Assembly (NCBI GenBank): GCA_964410625.1
Contig: CAYPHY010000001.1
Span: forward strand, 124,001-188,000
From: CAYPHY01 sp964410625
GTDB taxonomy: Bacteria; Chloroflexota; Anaerolineae; Promineifilales; Promineifilaceae
Reading direction: 5' to 3'
Length of the DNA stretch: 64,000 nt
Of the stretch, positions 1-7,527 are shown in pieces. Numbering within the stretch: position 1 is the stretch's first letter; every line of letters begins with the position of its first letter. A program made the translations under genes and the position numbers. Under the pieces are notes generated by a model. It was not told the origin of the DNA. It did not search any database and saw nothing but the letters and a program-made list of their open reading frames with translations.

Positions 1-1148
1 TGAAGCGCGGGCAAACCTTGTCGGGATTGCGTAGCGCGTTGCAAGCCGATCCCGCGCTGCGTGAGCTGGCCCGCACCCCACTGATGCTAAGCATTATGAC
101 CCTCGCCTACCAGCGCACGCCCACCGGCATCGCCGCCGGGCTGGAAGATCAGGAACTCGGCCGTAAGCACCTCTTCGATGTCTATGTCGAGCGAATGACG
201 CGCTATCGCAGTGGGGCCAGCGAATACCAGCCCGAAGATACCACTCACTGGCTTTCCTGGCTGGCGCGGATGGTCACGCAGCATAATAAGCCGATCTTTT
301 TCCTAGAGGATATGCAGCCATCATGGTTTTTGCGCGGCAGCCAGCGCCTCTTTGCCGACAACTTTCGCCTGTTGGTCTTTGTCTTGCTGGCGGTCCCTGC
401 TCTCCTGGCTGGCTTGTTCGCCTGGCGTGTCTTTGGCGTAGATGGCTTTTTGGTGACGCTGTTATTAGGATTGGGCGCGGCCGCGCTGCCCATCTTCCTC
501 CGCCGCCTGTTGATTGGCACGCCGATCCAATGGCTGCAAATTGAAACGACGGAATCCCTCGATTGGTCATGGCCCTGGGCGGGATTGGGCCTGCTGGTTG
601 GGGGCGTGGTTGGTCTGGTGCCGGGAGCGTTGTTCAACTGGCTAGACCGCACCTCGGATACACCCTGGTTGTTGCTCTGGCCTGCGGGCCTGGCACTGGC
701 AACGGTGTTGGACAATGCTTTGATGCGCGGCGATATGAAGTTACGCACGACGCCTGGCGAAGGATTGGCACGGTCATGGCGCAACGGCCGTCTCGTTGGC
801 CTGATCACGATGATTCTGGTGGCGGCCGTCTCGCTGGTGGTCGCCTGGGTAGTAAGTTTAACGAGTGACGGCCGACTCTTCCCTGATGTCTTGCCCTGGA
901 TCACTTGGATTTCGCTCTACTTGGGTATCGCCGGAGGATTGGCTTATGGCGGGTTGGCTTATTTGCAATTTCGCCGTTTGCTGGCTCTGCTGCAAAGTGA
1001 AGGGATGATTAACTCCAGCAAGCCACATGAGTTTATCCACTTTCTCGATTATGCGGCCGAACGCAACCTGCTACGTAAAGTCGGCGGCGGCTATACCTTT
1101 GTCCACGCCTTGTTGCTAGAATACTTCCAAAACCGTGATGACGAATAA
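1..1148 (+). CDS. C-terminal part of a NACHT-family (STAND) ATPase with a multi-pass membrane tail
   Basis: The frame is already open at base 3, so the nucleotide-binding part lies upstream of the window. What is visible is the end of a NACHT module: a helical stretch of the type LARTPLMLSIMTLAYQ, followed by WLSWLARMVTQHNKPIFFLE, which is typical of bacterial NACHT proteins of Chloroflexota and cyanobacteria. About five or six hydrophobic segments follow (roughly bases 370-960), and the protein closes with a short GGGYTFVHALLLEYF tail that is common at the end of these proteins. STAND ATPases act as signal-sensing switches; the membrane tail suggests a membrane-located output. Its stop overlaps the next gene's start, so the two are probably translationally coupled. 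The family is assigned from partial sequence; the Walker motifs cannot be seen. Confidence 0.82.
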   Translation, partial: KRGQTLSGLRSALQADPALRELARTPLMLSIMTLAYQRTPTGIAAGLEDQELGRKHLFDVYVERMTRYRSGASEYQPEDTTHWLSWLARMVTQHNKPIFFLEDMQPSWFLRGSQRLFADNFRLLVFVLLAVPALLAGLFAWRVFGVDGFLVTLLLGLGAAALPIFLRRLLIGTPIQWLQIETTESLDWSWPWAGLGLLVGGVVGLVPGALFNWLDRTSDTPWLLLWPAGLALATVLDNALMRGDMKLRTTPGEGLARSWRNGRLVGLITMILVAAVSLVVAWVVSLTSDGRLFPDVLPWITWISLYLGIAGGLAYGGLAYLQFRRLLALLQSEGMINSSKPHEFIHFLDYAAERNLLRKVGGGYTFVHALLLEYFQNRDDE

Positions 1149-1713
1149 TCCAAATCAAGCTCCGACCACTGCAGCCAGGCGGTGGCCTTTTCCCTTGCCC
1201 GGTGTGCTGGCGATTATCATGCAGCAGCAAAACGATGGCCCCCGTTTTCTATTGATCAGGCGCAAGAAGGAGCCGTATATCGGCCGTTGGGCGCTGATTG
1301 GCGGTAAATGGGATTATGGCGAGACGCTGGCCGAGGCGGCCGAACGGGAAGTGCGCGAAGAGACCACTCTGGAAACAACCTTCGCCGGACTCCGCGCGGT
1401 CGTCAGCGAGCGCGTGAACAACTCCAACGATTCAGAGGTGACAGCCCACTACCTCATCCTGCTTTGCACACTCGTCGTTACCAGTGGCACCGCCCAGGAA
1501 CAAGGGGAAGGGGCGGTCGCATGGTTTACCGGCCAGGAGATTGATGCGCTCCACCAGCAGCAGCTTCTCGTTCCCAGTGATTATGCAATGCTTAACGCTT
1601 TCGCAGATACACTGGACACCGTACCTACGGTTGAGGTAAAAATGAGGGCCGCGCTGGATGGTGTGATCGGCGGTGCGGTAGAAATGCTGCAATTTGAACG
1701 ATTCCGTTCATAG
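1138..1713 (+). CDS. Nudix hydrolase
   Basis: This is a Nudix-fold pyrophosphohydrolase of about 191 residues. The Nudix box is clear: GGKWDYGETLAEAAEREVRE followed by ET, matching G-x5-E-x7-REUxEE, although the usual small residue after EE is Thr. The preceding strand FLLIRRKKEPYIGRWALIGG is typical of the family. The substrate cannot be read from sequence; nucleotide sugars, NADH/ADP-ribose or oxidised nucleotides are all possible. ATG 1138 is chosen although GTG 1135 is in frame; both lie inside the end of the NACHT gene (11-14 nt overlap). The kinase-like gene follows after only 6 nt, so these three genes look like one transcription unit, which suggests that the Nudix enzyme serves a signalling role. 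Confidence 0.9.
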   Translation: MTNNPNQAPTTAARRWPFPLPGVLAIIMQQQNDGPRFLLIRRKKEPYIGRWALIGGKWDYGETLAEAAEREVREETTLETTFAGLRAVVSERVNNSNDSEVTAHYLILLCTLVVTSGTAQEQGEGAVAWFTGQEIDALHQQQLLVPSDYAMLNAFADTLDTVPTVEVKMRAALDGVIGGAVEMLQFERFRS

Positions 1714-1719
1714 CTACTT

Positions 1720-3576
1720 ATGCCTCTTCTCCCTGGTGAACTGCTTCGCAAACGCTATCGTATTGTCAGCCTGTTGGCCGAAGGGGCGTATGGCGCCGTT
1801 TATCGCGCCTGGGACGTCCACGACCAACAGCAGGTAGCGATTAAGGAGTACCTCGATCCCTCGGTTGAGATTCAAAAACGGTTCCGCGCCGAAGCGCGTC
1901 GCCTGGCCGGTTTGAAGCATCCCCAGCTTCCGGCTGTCCTCGACCACTTTGCGCTCGATGATGTCGGTCAATACCTGGTCAGTGCCTATATCGAAGGGGT
2001 AGATTTGCAAAGGCTGGTTGACCAATATGGCTCGCTTCCCTCCGATCTAATTGTTCCCTGGTTGCAGGCGGCCTGTCGGCCGCTGATCTATCTCCACAAT
2101 CAAAAACATCTCCATCTAAACGTTAAACCGGCCAATATTCGCCTGACCCCCGCCGGGGATGTCTTTTTGGTGGATACGGGGTTGCCGGGGTTGGGGATTC
2201 GGCCGCATACTCCCGGTTACGGCGCGCCGGAGGTGCAGGCGCAGACGGAGGCGACGGCCGCCAGCGACATCTACAGCCTCGGCGCAACCCTTTATACCCT
2301 GTTGACCGGCCAAACCCCACCCAATGCACTCAGCCGGGAAAGTGGATTGGATGATCTTGTCCCGGCACGGGAGGTCAACCCCGATGTCGAGCCATATCTC
2401 TCTATTGTCGCCGGGCGGGCGATGGATTTGCGGCCGGATGTGCGCTATGAAACGGTTGAGGCTTTCTCTCAGGCGTTGGAGCGGCCAGTGGGACGGCCGG
2501 CACCGGAGATTTCCAGCGGCCGCCGCACCCCCGAACAACGCACTCCCCTCGGCGCACCCGCTCCCCGGCTGACTCCCCGCGTTCGTCGCCAGATCGCCCG
2601 CCGCACTATTGTTGCCCTCTCCGCCTTACTCGTTATTTTGCTCGCCATCATCGGCGCATTCATCTTTCTCAATATTGATCCACCAGGGACGGTGGCCGAG
2701 GCGGAAGCAACCGCCACACTGCAATCGGCGATCATTTCCGCGCTGACGGCCATTGCACCGACCATTACGCCCACGCCCGAACCATCACCCACCCCTAGCC
2801 CGACGCCAGAACCCTTGCTTGTGGAGACAGGGGCGCGAATGGTCTATATCCCTGGCGGCGTCTTTCGCATCGGCTTCGATGAAGCGGAAGAGCGGAATGA
2901 AAAACCGGCACAACTCGTGCGCCTTGATCCTTATTACATTGATGAAACGGAAGTGACCAACGCCCAATATGCCCAATGTGTAGAGGCTGGTGTTTGCTCG
3001 CCTCCGGACCGTCCGAACGCCACCTATTACGATAACTACTATGGCAATCCCGATTTCGACAACTATCCGGTCATCTGGGTCAGTTGGTACGATGGGGATG
3101 CGTTTTGCCGCTGGCGTGGCGGCCGTCTGCCCACCGAAGCGGAGTGGGAAATGGCGGCGGGGGTGCAGTTCGAGCAAAACATTAAGTACCGCTATCCCTG
3201 GGGCGATCTGTTCGATGGGGCACGGCTGAATTTTTGCGACGCCAACTGCACCCGCGAAGACCGGCTGACGGAGTATGATGATGGCTATCGTGACCTTGCC
3301 CCCACCGGGCATTATGTAGACGGCCGTTCGCCCATCGGCGTCTATGAGATGTCGGGCAATGTGATGGAATGGGTCAATGACTGGTTTAACCCCAGAGCCT
3401 ATCAAGACATCACGGAGACCAACCCGATGGGGCCGACCGAGGGGCAGTTCAAGGTGTTGCGCGGCGGCTCCTGGCTCTCCAGCCCAGAAGAGTTGACTGT
3501 CACCTATCGCGCGAACTTCGACCCGCTTGTCTCCCGCGCCAACATCGGCTTCCGTTGTGCGATGGCCCCTCCTTAG
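1720..3576 (+). CDS. Membrane-anchored protein kinase-like domain fused to a formylglycine-generating-enzyme (SUMF1/FGE) domain; probable pseudokinase
   Basis: Residues 1-255 have the Ser/Thr kinase fold: glycine loop (AEGAYGAVY, 20-28), Lys42, alpha-C Glu58, a GYGAPE segment and helix F DIYSLGATL. However, the catalytic loop reads HLNVKPANI at 132-140, so the HRD Arg-Asp are Leu133-Asn134, and the DFG is DTG (Asp152). The catalytic base is therefore missing. A transmembrane helix lies near 296-319 and is followed by a Pro/Thr linker. From about 370 to the end there is an FGE-sulfatase domain (MVYIPGGVFRIG, DETEVTNAQYAQC, GRLPTEAEWEMAA, YPWGD, SGNVMEWVNDW, RGGSW, GFRCA). Such kinase-FGE fusions are frequent in Chloroflexota, where the FGE part often resembles a C-type-lectin-like binding fold. 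The outside FGE domain probably senses or modifies; the inside domain may signal without phosphotransfer. Confidence 0.9.
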   Translation: MPLLPGELLRKRYRIVSLLAEGAYGAVYRAWDVHDQQQVAIKEYLDPSVEIQKRFRAEARRLAGLKHPQLPAVLDHFALDDVGQYLVSAYIEGVDLQRLVDQYGSLPSDLIVPWLQAACRPLIYLHNQKHLHLNVKPANIRLTPAGDVFLVDTGLPGLGIRPHTPGYGAPEVQAQTEATAASDIYSLGATLYTLLTGQTPPNALSRESGLDDLVPAREVNPDVEPYLSIVAGRAMDLRPDVRYETVEAFSQALERPVGRPAPEISSGRRTPEQRTPLGAPAPRLTPRVRRQIARRTIVALSALLVILLAIIGAFIFLNIDPPGTVAEAEATATLQSAIISALTAIAPTITPTPEPSPTPSPTPEPLLVETGARMVYIPGGVFRIGFDEAEERNEKPAQLVRLDPYYIDETEVTNAQYAQCVEAGVCSPPDRPNATYYDNYYGNPDFDNYPVIWVSWYDGDAFCRWRGGRLPTEAEWEMAAGVQFEQNIKYRYPWGDLFDGARLNFCDANCTREDRLTEYDDGYRDLAPTGHYVDGRSPIGVYEMSGNVMEWVNDWFNPRAYQDITETNPMGPTEGQFKVLRGGSWLSSPEELTVTYRANFDPLVSRANIGFRCAMAPP

Positions 3577-3582
3577 GATATG

Positions 3583-3683
3583 GTTACGCAGATGGCGCAG
3601 ATCAAACGCAGATTAACGCGGATTTTATTTTTAAGTAGGGATCAGCGATAATCTGCGGAGTGTCCGCGTCATCTGCGTAACAT
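3583..3683. repeat. Intergenic palindromic repeat, family A
   Basis: The gap between the kinase-FGE gene and the amidase is filled by an imperfect inverted repeat built from the words tacgcagat, acgcggat, atctgcg and tccgcg. The same family recurs at 14223-14270, 25276-25320, 36068-36124, 40739-40788, 51460-51508, 53146-53212, 61793-61842 and 63458-63503. It can fold into a hairpin and is probably a REP-like element; no function is evident. Confidence 0.75.
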
Positions 3684-3693
3684 TTTTAATTCG

Positions 3694-5013
3694 ATGAATA
3701 CACAATCTCTCTCTGAACTGACCGCGCAGTTGCGCGACGGCCGCTTATCGTTGTTGGATTATCTGGACACGCTCGAGGCCCACATCAACGGCCGTGAGCC
3801 GGAGGTGCTGGCCTTTGTGCCAGAGGCAGACCGCTTCGGCCGCTTGCGCGAGGAGGCGGCCGAATTGTTGGCGCGTTATCCTGACCCGGCGGCACGGCCA
3901 CCCCTCTTTGGTGTACCGGTTGGCGTTAAAGATATTTTTCATGTGGACGGCTTTCCCACGCAGGCTGGCAGCCGCCTGCCGACGGCCGTTTTGGCCGGTG
4001 CAGAGGCGACCAGCGTTTCCGCGCTCCGCACGACCGGGGCGTTGATCCTCGGCAAGACGGTGACGACGGAGTTCGCCTACTTCGCCCCCGGCCCCACACG
4101 CCACCCGATGAGCGCGGCATTGGGCCAGGACCACACCCCTGGTGGCTCCAGCAGCGGTTCGGCTGCCGCCGTCGCCGCCGGTTTTTGTCCACTGGCGTTG
4201 GGAACTCAAACCATCGGCTCAGTCATCCGCCCCGCCGCTTTCTGCGGCATCGTCGGCTTTAAGCCCAGCCTCGGCCGCGTCCCCACCACCGGCGTCATCC
4301 CCCTCTCGCCCTCCGTTGACCATGTGGGCTTCTTTACCCCCACCGTCGCCGACGCCGCCCTCGTCGCTCCCCATCTCTGCGCCGGCTGGCAACACTCGCC
4401 ACTTGCTACTCCCCATTCATCACTAATTCTAGGTGTTCCCGAAGGGCGTTATCTGGAAAGAACATCGGCCGAAGGGCTAACCCATTTCCGCGCCATCTGT
4501 GAACGTTTGGCCGAAGCCGGTTTTACCGTGCGCTCCGTCTCCGCCATGCCTGACTTTGCCGACATCGTTGAACGCCACAACCGGCTGGTCGCGGCCGATG
4601 CCGCCCAGGTGCACCAACAGTGGTTTGCTGAGTTTGGGGAGCTGTATCATGAGCGGACAGCCGAGCTGATTCGTCGTGGGCAGAAGGTGGCGGCCGACGA
4701 TCTGGAGACGGCGCGGGACGGCCGTTTCTGGTTGCGCCAACAACTGACTGACCTGATGGATGAACAGGGAATTGATCTCTGGCTCTCCCCGGCCGCTCCT
4801 GGCACTGCCCCACAGGGATTGGACAAAACCGGCGATCCGGTGATGAACCTGCCCTGGACTCATGCCGGACTTCCGGCCATTACCATCCCCTCCGGAACCG
4901 GCGACCATAATTTACCGTTGGGATTGCAGCTTGTTGGTCGTTTTGCGGCCGATGAGTATTTGTTAGCGGCCGCTCAAGGAATAGAAGCAATCCTATCAGG
5001 TCAGGTTCCTTGA
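3694..5013 (+). CDS. Amidase (amidase-signature family)
   Basis: This 439-residue enzyme carries the amidase-signature Ser-cisSer-Lys triad: the catalytic Lys in VPVGVKDIF, the cis-Ser in the glycine/serine-rich PGGSSSGSAAAVAAG, and the nucleophile in GTQTIGSVIRPAAFCG. The family hydrolyses amides (acylamides, allophanate, or Gln in GatA); the lack of GatB/GatC neighbours argues against the tRNA amidotransferase subunit. The C-terminal half keeps the family ending PWTHAGLPAITIPSG...LPLGLQLVG. It sits alone after a repeat-filled gap, and its downstream gap holds a hairpin (5061-5081). Substrate unknown. Confidence 0.9.
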   Translation: MNTQSLSELTAQLRDGRLSLLDYLDTLEAHINGREPEVLAFVPEADRFGRLREEAAELLARYPDPAARPPLFGVPVGVKDIFHVDGFPTQAGSRLPTAVLAGAEATSVSALRTTGALILGKTVTTEFAYFAPGPTRHPMSAALGQDHTPGGSSSGSAAAVAAGFCPLALGTQTIGSVIRPAAFCGIVGFKPSLGRVPTTGVIPLSPSVDHVGFFTPTVADAALVAPHLCAGWQHSPLATPHSSLILGVPEGRYLERTSAEGLTHFRAICERLAEAGFTVRSVSAMPDFADIVERHNRLVAADAAQVHQQWFAEFGELYHERTAELIRRGQKVAADDLETARDGRFWLRQQLTDLMDEQGIDLWLSPAAPGTAPQGLDKTGDPVMNLPWTHAGLPAITIPSGTGDHNLPLGLQLVGRFAADEYLLAAAQGIEAILSGQVP

Positions 5014-5060
5014 GCGTAGCACGGATTGGGGTTTTCAACCTATGCCCGTGCGTGTGTCTT

Positions 5061-5081
5061 GGTCGGGTAAACAACCCGACC
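5061..5081. repeat. 8-bp stem hairpin of repeat family H, possible terminator
   Basis: Bases 5061-5068 pair perfectly with 5074-5081 (ggtcgggt / acccgacc, 5-nt loop). It lies between the convergent amidase and membrane-protein genes, so it may end transcription, but no T-run follows. The same gggttgtttaccc core occurs at 45252-45274, so it also belongs to a dispersed family. Confidence 0.5.
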
Positions 5082-5167
5082 TACAAAAGACAACAATTAA
5101 CTTCAGCAAGACGCTGTCTAACCTTGCCCTTGTCATTTGAGCGTGGCGAGAAATATCACTATTTTTT

Positions 5168-5731
5168 CTAGAAGAAGCTAATCACGTGAGCTTTGTTCAA
5201 TAATAACAAAACATCTGTTATTAAAATTGCCCACAGTACAATTTGGTAAGTCCGGCTAAGTCGCCAATTTACGTCACGGTCTCTTTCAAATCCCCATCCA
5301 GACCAGATCGGATCAAATAACGTTAGTCCTTTAGCGTAATAGTCCTTTTTAAACACTCCCATGATTTGGTGCATCCGATCTAGTTGTCTAGCAATAGACA
5401 TTCTGTCCTCAGATAAAAAACCTAAAGTCTTTGTTAAAGCAAACGTCAGAAATGCAAGTGCTATGGAGAATATGATACTTCCCTCCACAGCTAATGTGTT
5501 AGAGAGAACTAACGTAACAAAACCACCTCCCGTTAGTAGGGTGAGACCCCAGGTTACCACTTGCTGTTGTCGAGAATGTATTTCTCTCAGTTCGCTATAG
5601 AGTTCACCATATACAGTTTCCAGGAAATCGAGCTTGTTAGAATTATCAATTTCCAACATAATTTCGTGCTCACCGTTTTGCTGCCTGTTCCACCAAGCTT
5701 TCCTTAGCTGACCATCTTTATCTTCTAACAA
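5168..5731 (-). CDS. Small membrane protein of unknown function
   Basis: I do not recognise a family. The 187-residue protein has a charged N-terminus, two adjacent hydrophobic helices (WGLTLLTGGGFVTLVLSN and IIFSIALAFLTFALT), a cytosolic-looking amphipathic stretch (EDRMSIARQLDRMHQIMG) and a third membrane helix near the C-terminus (IVLWAILITDVLLLL). The longest frame begins at TTG 5731; ATG 5659 (25 codons in) is an equally possible start and neither has a convincing Shine-Dalgarno at the right distance. The gene is clearly AT-richer than its surroundings, lacks the iterated ACGGCCGT word of native genes, and adjoins a toxin-antitoxin pair, all of which suggest horizontal acquisition. Confidence 0.6.
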   Translation of the reverse strand: MLEDKDGQLRKAWWNRQQNGEHEIMLEIDNSNKLDFLETVYGELYSELREIHSRQQQVVTWGLTLLTGGGFVTLVLSNTLAVEGSIIFSIALAFLTFALTKTLGFLSEDRMSIARQLDRMHQIMGVFKKDYYAKGLTLFDPIWSGWGFERDRDVNWRLSRTYQIVLWAILITDVLLLLNKAHVISFF

Positions 5732-5860
5732 GTTCTTCTGACTAATCTGTATGCTCGTAAGTTTTCTCCTGGGTTGGCCAAGAGATTATACATCGTACAC
5801 AAAAGTAGATGTAAAGAAATTGTCAGTCACAATCATTGAGCTTTTGCTATATCTACAAAA

Positions 5861-5870
5861 TGTATATACA
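5861..5870. promoter_or_regulatory. Perfect 10-bp palindrome upstream of brnT, candidate operator
   Basis: TGTATATACA is a perfect palindrome 8 nt before the brnT ATG in an AT-rich spacer. BrnA-type antitoxins are known to repress their own operon by binding upstream palindromes, so this is a reasonable operator candidate. No well-spaced -35/-10 pair was clear. Confidence 0.4.
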
Positions 5871-5878
5871 ATTGTTTG

Positions 5879-6166
5879 ATGAATTTTGAGTGGGATGAAG
5901 CCAAGAATGAGGCAAATATTTGGAAACATCAGATCGATTTTCAGGATGTGCCTCAAGTCTTCGAAGCCCCTATGATAATTCGTCTTGATGACAGAGAAGA
6001 ATATAGAGAGGAACGTTTGATTGGCACAGGTTTTCTTCACAATGTTGTAGTTGTAATCGTATTTACAGAGATTGATGAAAAAACTGTACGAATCATATCA
6101 GCTAGAAAGGCAAATAAAGATGAGCGAAGGAAATTCCAAGAAGAAATCACGAACCGATTGGGCTAA
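5879..6166 (+). CDS. brnT: BrnT-family ribonuclease toxin
   Basis: The 95-residue protein opens with FEWDEAKNEANIWKHQIDF and ends with the VRIISARKANKDERRKF block, both diagnostic of BrnT (RelE-like fold) toxins of type II systems. BrnT cleaves mRNA and stalls growth until neutralised by BrnA. ATG 5879 is preferred over the in-frame TTG 5876. The toxin gene comes first and overlaps brnA by 47 nt, the usual brnTA order. The region is AT-rich compared with flanking genes. Confidence 0.93.
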   Translation: MNFEWDEAKNEANIWKHQIDFQDVPQVFEAPMIIRLDDREEYREERLIGTGFLHNVVVVIVFTEIDEKTVRIISARKANKDERRKFQEEITNRLG

Positions 6167-6398
6167 ATTAGAGAGTATGACAGACGAGGAAATTGACTAC
6201 TCCGATATTCCACCTCTTGATGATGAATTTTTTGCGAAGGGTGAACTGCGTCTGCCCACCACCAAACCGCTGATTTCGATTCGCGTTGACCCTGATGTAC
6301 TGGCGTGGTTCAAATCACAAGGGTCTGGTTATCAAACGAGGATGAATGCAGTCTTGCGGATGTATATGGAAGCACAACTACGTCGAGAGGCTGTCTAG
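6120..6398 (+). CDS. brnA: BrnA-family antitoxin
   Basis: This 92-residue protein has the BrnA layout: a disordered acidic N-terminal part (TDWAKLESMTDEEIDYSDIPPLDDEFF) and a C-terminal ribbon-helix-helix-like end (KPLISIRVDPDVLAWFKSQG, YQTRMNAVLRMYMEAQL). The antitoxin binds BrnT and represses the operon. ATG 6120 is chosen because AAAGG lies about 9 nt upstream and because longer in-frame starts would read through non-family sequence. Its stop touches the end of the convergent fic gene. Confidence 0.92.
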   Translation: MSEGNSKKKSRTDWAKLESMTDEEIDYSDIPPLDDEFFAKGELRLPTTKPLISIRVDPDVLAWFKSQGSGYQTRMNAVLRMYMEAQLRREAV

Positions 6399-7415
6399 TC
6401 ACTTTGAAGTGTAATAGGTCGCACGGCCGCTGCCTCTTCGCACAATTAACCCCCATTCAATCAGCTTATTAAAATCGAGCGTCCGCGTGGCTTTGGCGCG
6501 GTCAGTTAGCCGGGCATACTCGCGATCAGTGATGTAGCCGTGAGTATCAATATGTTCCAGAATCAGGCGGTGGTATGGTTTCAGTGTCGTTTGCGGTGTT
6601 TGTTGTCGCGCCAACGCTTTTTCAACTCGATATAGTTCATCGAGAATGCCCCCGGCAAAGTATTCTAACCAGGGAGTAAAATCTAGTGTTTCCAGTAGGT
6701 CATAATAGTTGCCAAAGACGCCGACATTGCGGAAGTAGCGCGTTACGTCCTGGTTATAGTAGTTCTCGAAGCTAAAGAGGTTGAAGAGATTTAAGCACAG
6801 GCCGGTTAATAGATGGTTGGTTGCCAGGCGGGTAGTGCGGCCGTTGCCATCCATAAAGGGATGGATGATTACCAACTGCTTATGGAACAGTCCGGCTAGC
6901 AACAGCGGGTCTAGCTTCCCCTGATTGGCCTGGACAAAAGCCAATAGGTCATCAACCAGTGGTTCAACATCCCGGTAATCAGGCGGAAGATAAACGACAT
7001 CCCCCGTTCGCGGCTCGTGGATGACGACCGGTTCCTGGCGAAAGCGGCCGACTTGATGAGTTGGTAATAACCCCGTCATTACGTGAGAATGAATCTGCAA
7101 GAGCAACTCTTGATGAAGTAGTTGATCAGGGTGGTTGCTGAGCCAGAGTAATGCCTGGTTATAATTCAATACTTCTCGTTCGCTGCTGCGGATTTCAGTC
7201 GGCCGTTGCCTGAGCAGCCGCTTTACTTCGGTCAGCGGCAGGGGGTTCCCTTCGATACTGGTGGAAGCGTAGGTTGAGACCGCCTGTGCTTCCGCTTGCA
7301 GTTCCGCCAGCACGATCTCAGGGACAACACGCTTATTCAGCTCATGTACCAGGATGGCGATGTGCTTGATGCGTTCCAATAAGGTAGTGGAAACGTAATA
7401 CTGCGGCTCAAACAT
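6399..7415 (-). CDS. Fic-domain protein (probable AMP-transferase) with C-terminal winged helix
   Basis: The Fic core motif HPFMDGNGRTTR is intact (about residues 185-196). An N-terminal class II inhibitory helix with the S-T-S-I-E-G signature precedes it, so activity is likely to be autoinhibited. The C-terminal 60 residues (YITDREYARLTDRAKATRTLDFNKLIEWGLI) form a winged helix, an architecture seen in Fic proteins that may regulate their own transcription. Fic proteins transfer AMP or other nucleotide parts to Tyr/Ser/Thr of targets. A perfect 12-bp inverted repeat around a TATAAT-like -10 sits directly before the start. It converges on brnA with no spacer, so toxin-type genes cluster here. 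Confidence 0.92.
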   Translation of the reverse strand: MFEPQYYVSTTLLERIKHIAILVHELNKRVVPEIVLAELQAEAQAVSTYASTSIEGNPLPLTEVKRLLRQRPTEIRSSEREVLNYNQALLWLSNHPDQLLHQELLLQIHSHVMTGLLPTHQVGRFRQEPVVIHEPRTGDVVYLPPDYRDVEPLVDDLLAFVQANQGKLDPLLLAGLFHKQLVIIHPFMDGNGRTTRLATNHLLTGLCLNLFNLFSFENYYNQDVTRYFRNVGVFGNYYDLLETLDFTPWLEYFAGGILDELYRVEKALARQQTPQTTLKPYHRLILEHIDTHGYITDREYARLTDRAKATRTLDFNKLIEWGLIVRRGSGRATYYTSK

Positions 7416-7416
7416 C

Positions 7417-7449
7417 TTTCGCCTAATTATAGCCTAAAATTAGGCGAAA
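7417..7449 (-). promoter_or_regulatory. Operator/promoter of the fic gene: perfect 12-bp inverted repeat around TATAAT
   Basis: Bases 7417-7428 (TTTCGCCTAATT) and 7438-7449 (AATTAGGCGAAA) are perfect inverted copies; a third GCCTAA lies in the 9-nt spacer. Read on the minus strand, TATAAT occupies 7431-7426, only 11 nt before the ATG at 7415, so the transcript would be leaderless or nearly so. A dimeric winged-helix repressor, possibly the Fic protein itself, is the likely ligand. Confidence 0.6.
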
Positions 7450-7470
7450 TGATAGATCTAAAACCATAAA

Positions 7471-7510
7471 GACACGAAGACAGAAAGGAAAACCTTAATG
7501 TCTTCGTGTC
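7471..7510 (-). terminator. Stem-loop after the 1201-residue secreted protein gene
   Basis: GACACGAAGACA (7471-7482) pairs perfectly with 7499-7510 across a 16-nt loop. On the minus strand it lies 18 nt beyond the stop of the 7528-11133 gene and is followed by a T-containing stretch (TTTATGGTTTT), as expected of an intrinsic terminator. Confidence 0.55.
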
Positions 7511-7527
7511 TCTCTAGTTAAAAACCC

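Noticed and set aside
3694..5013. Amidase as GatA subunit of tRNA amidotransferase
   Set aside because: No gatB or gatC nearby; general amidase is the safer call.
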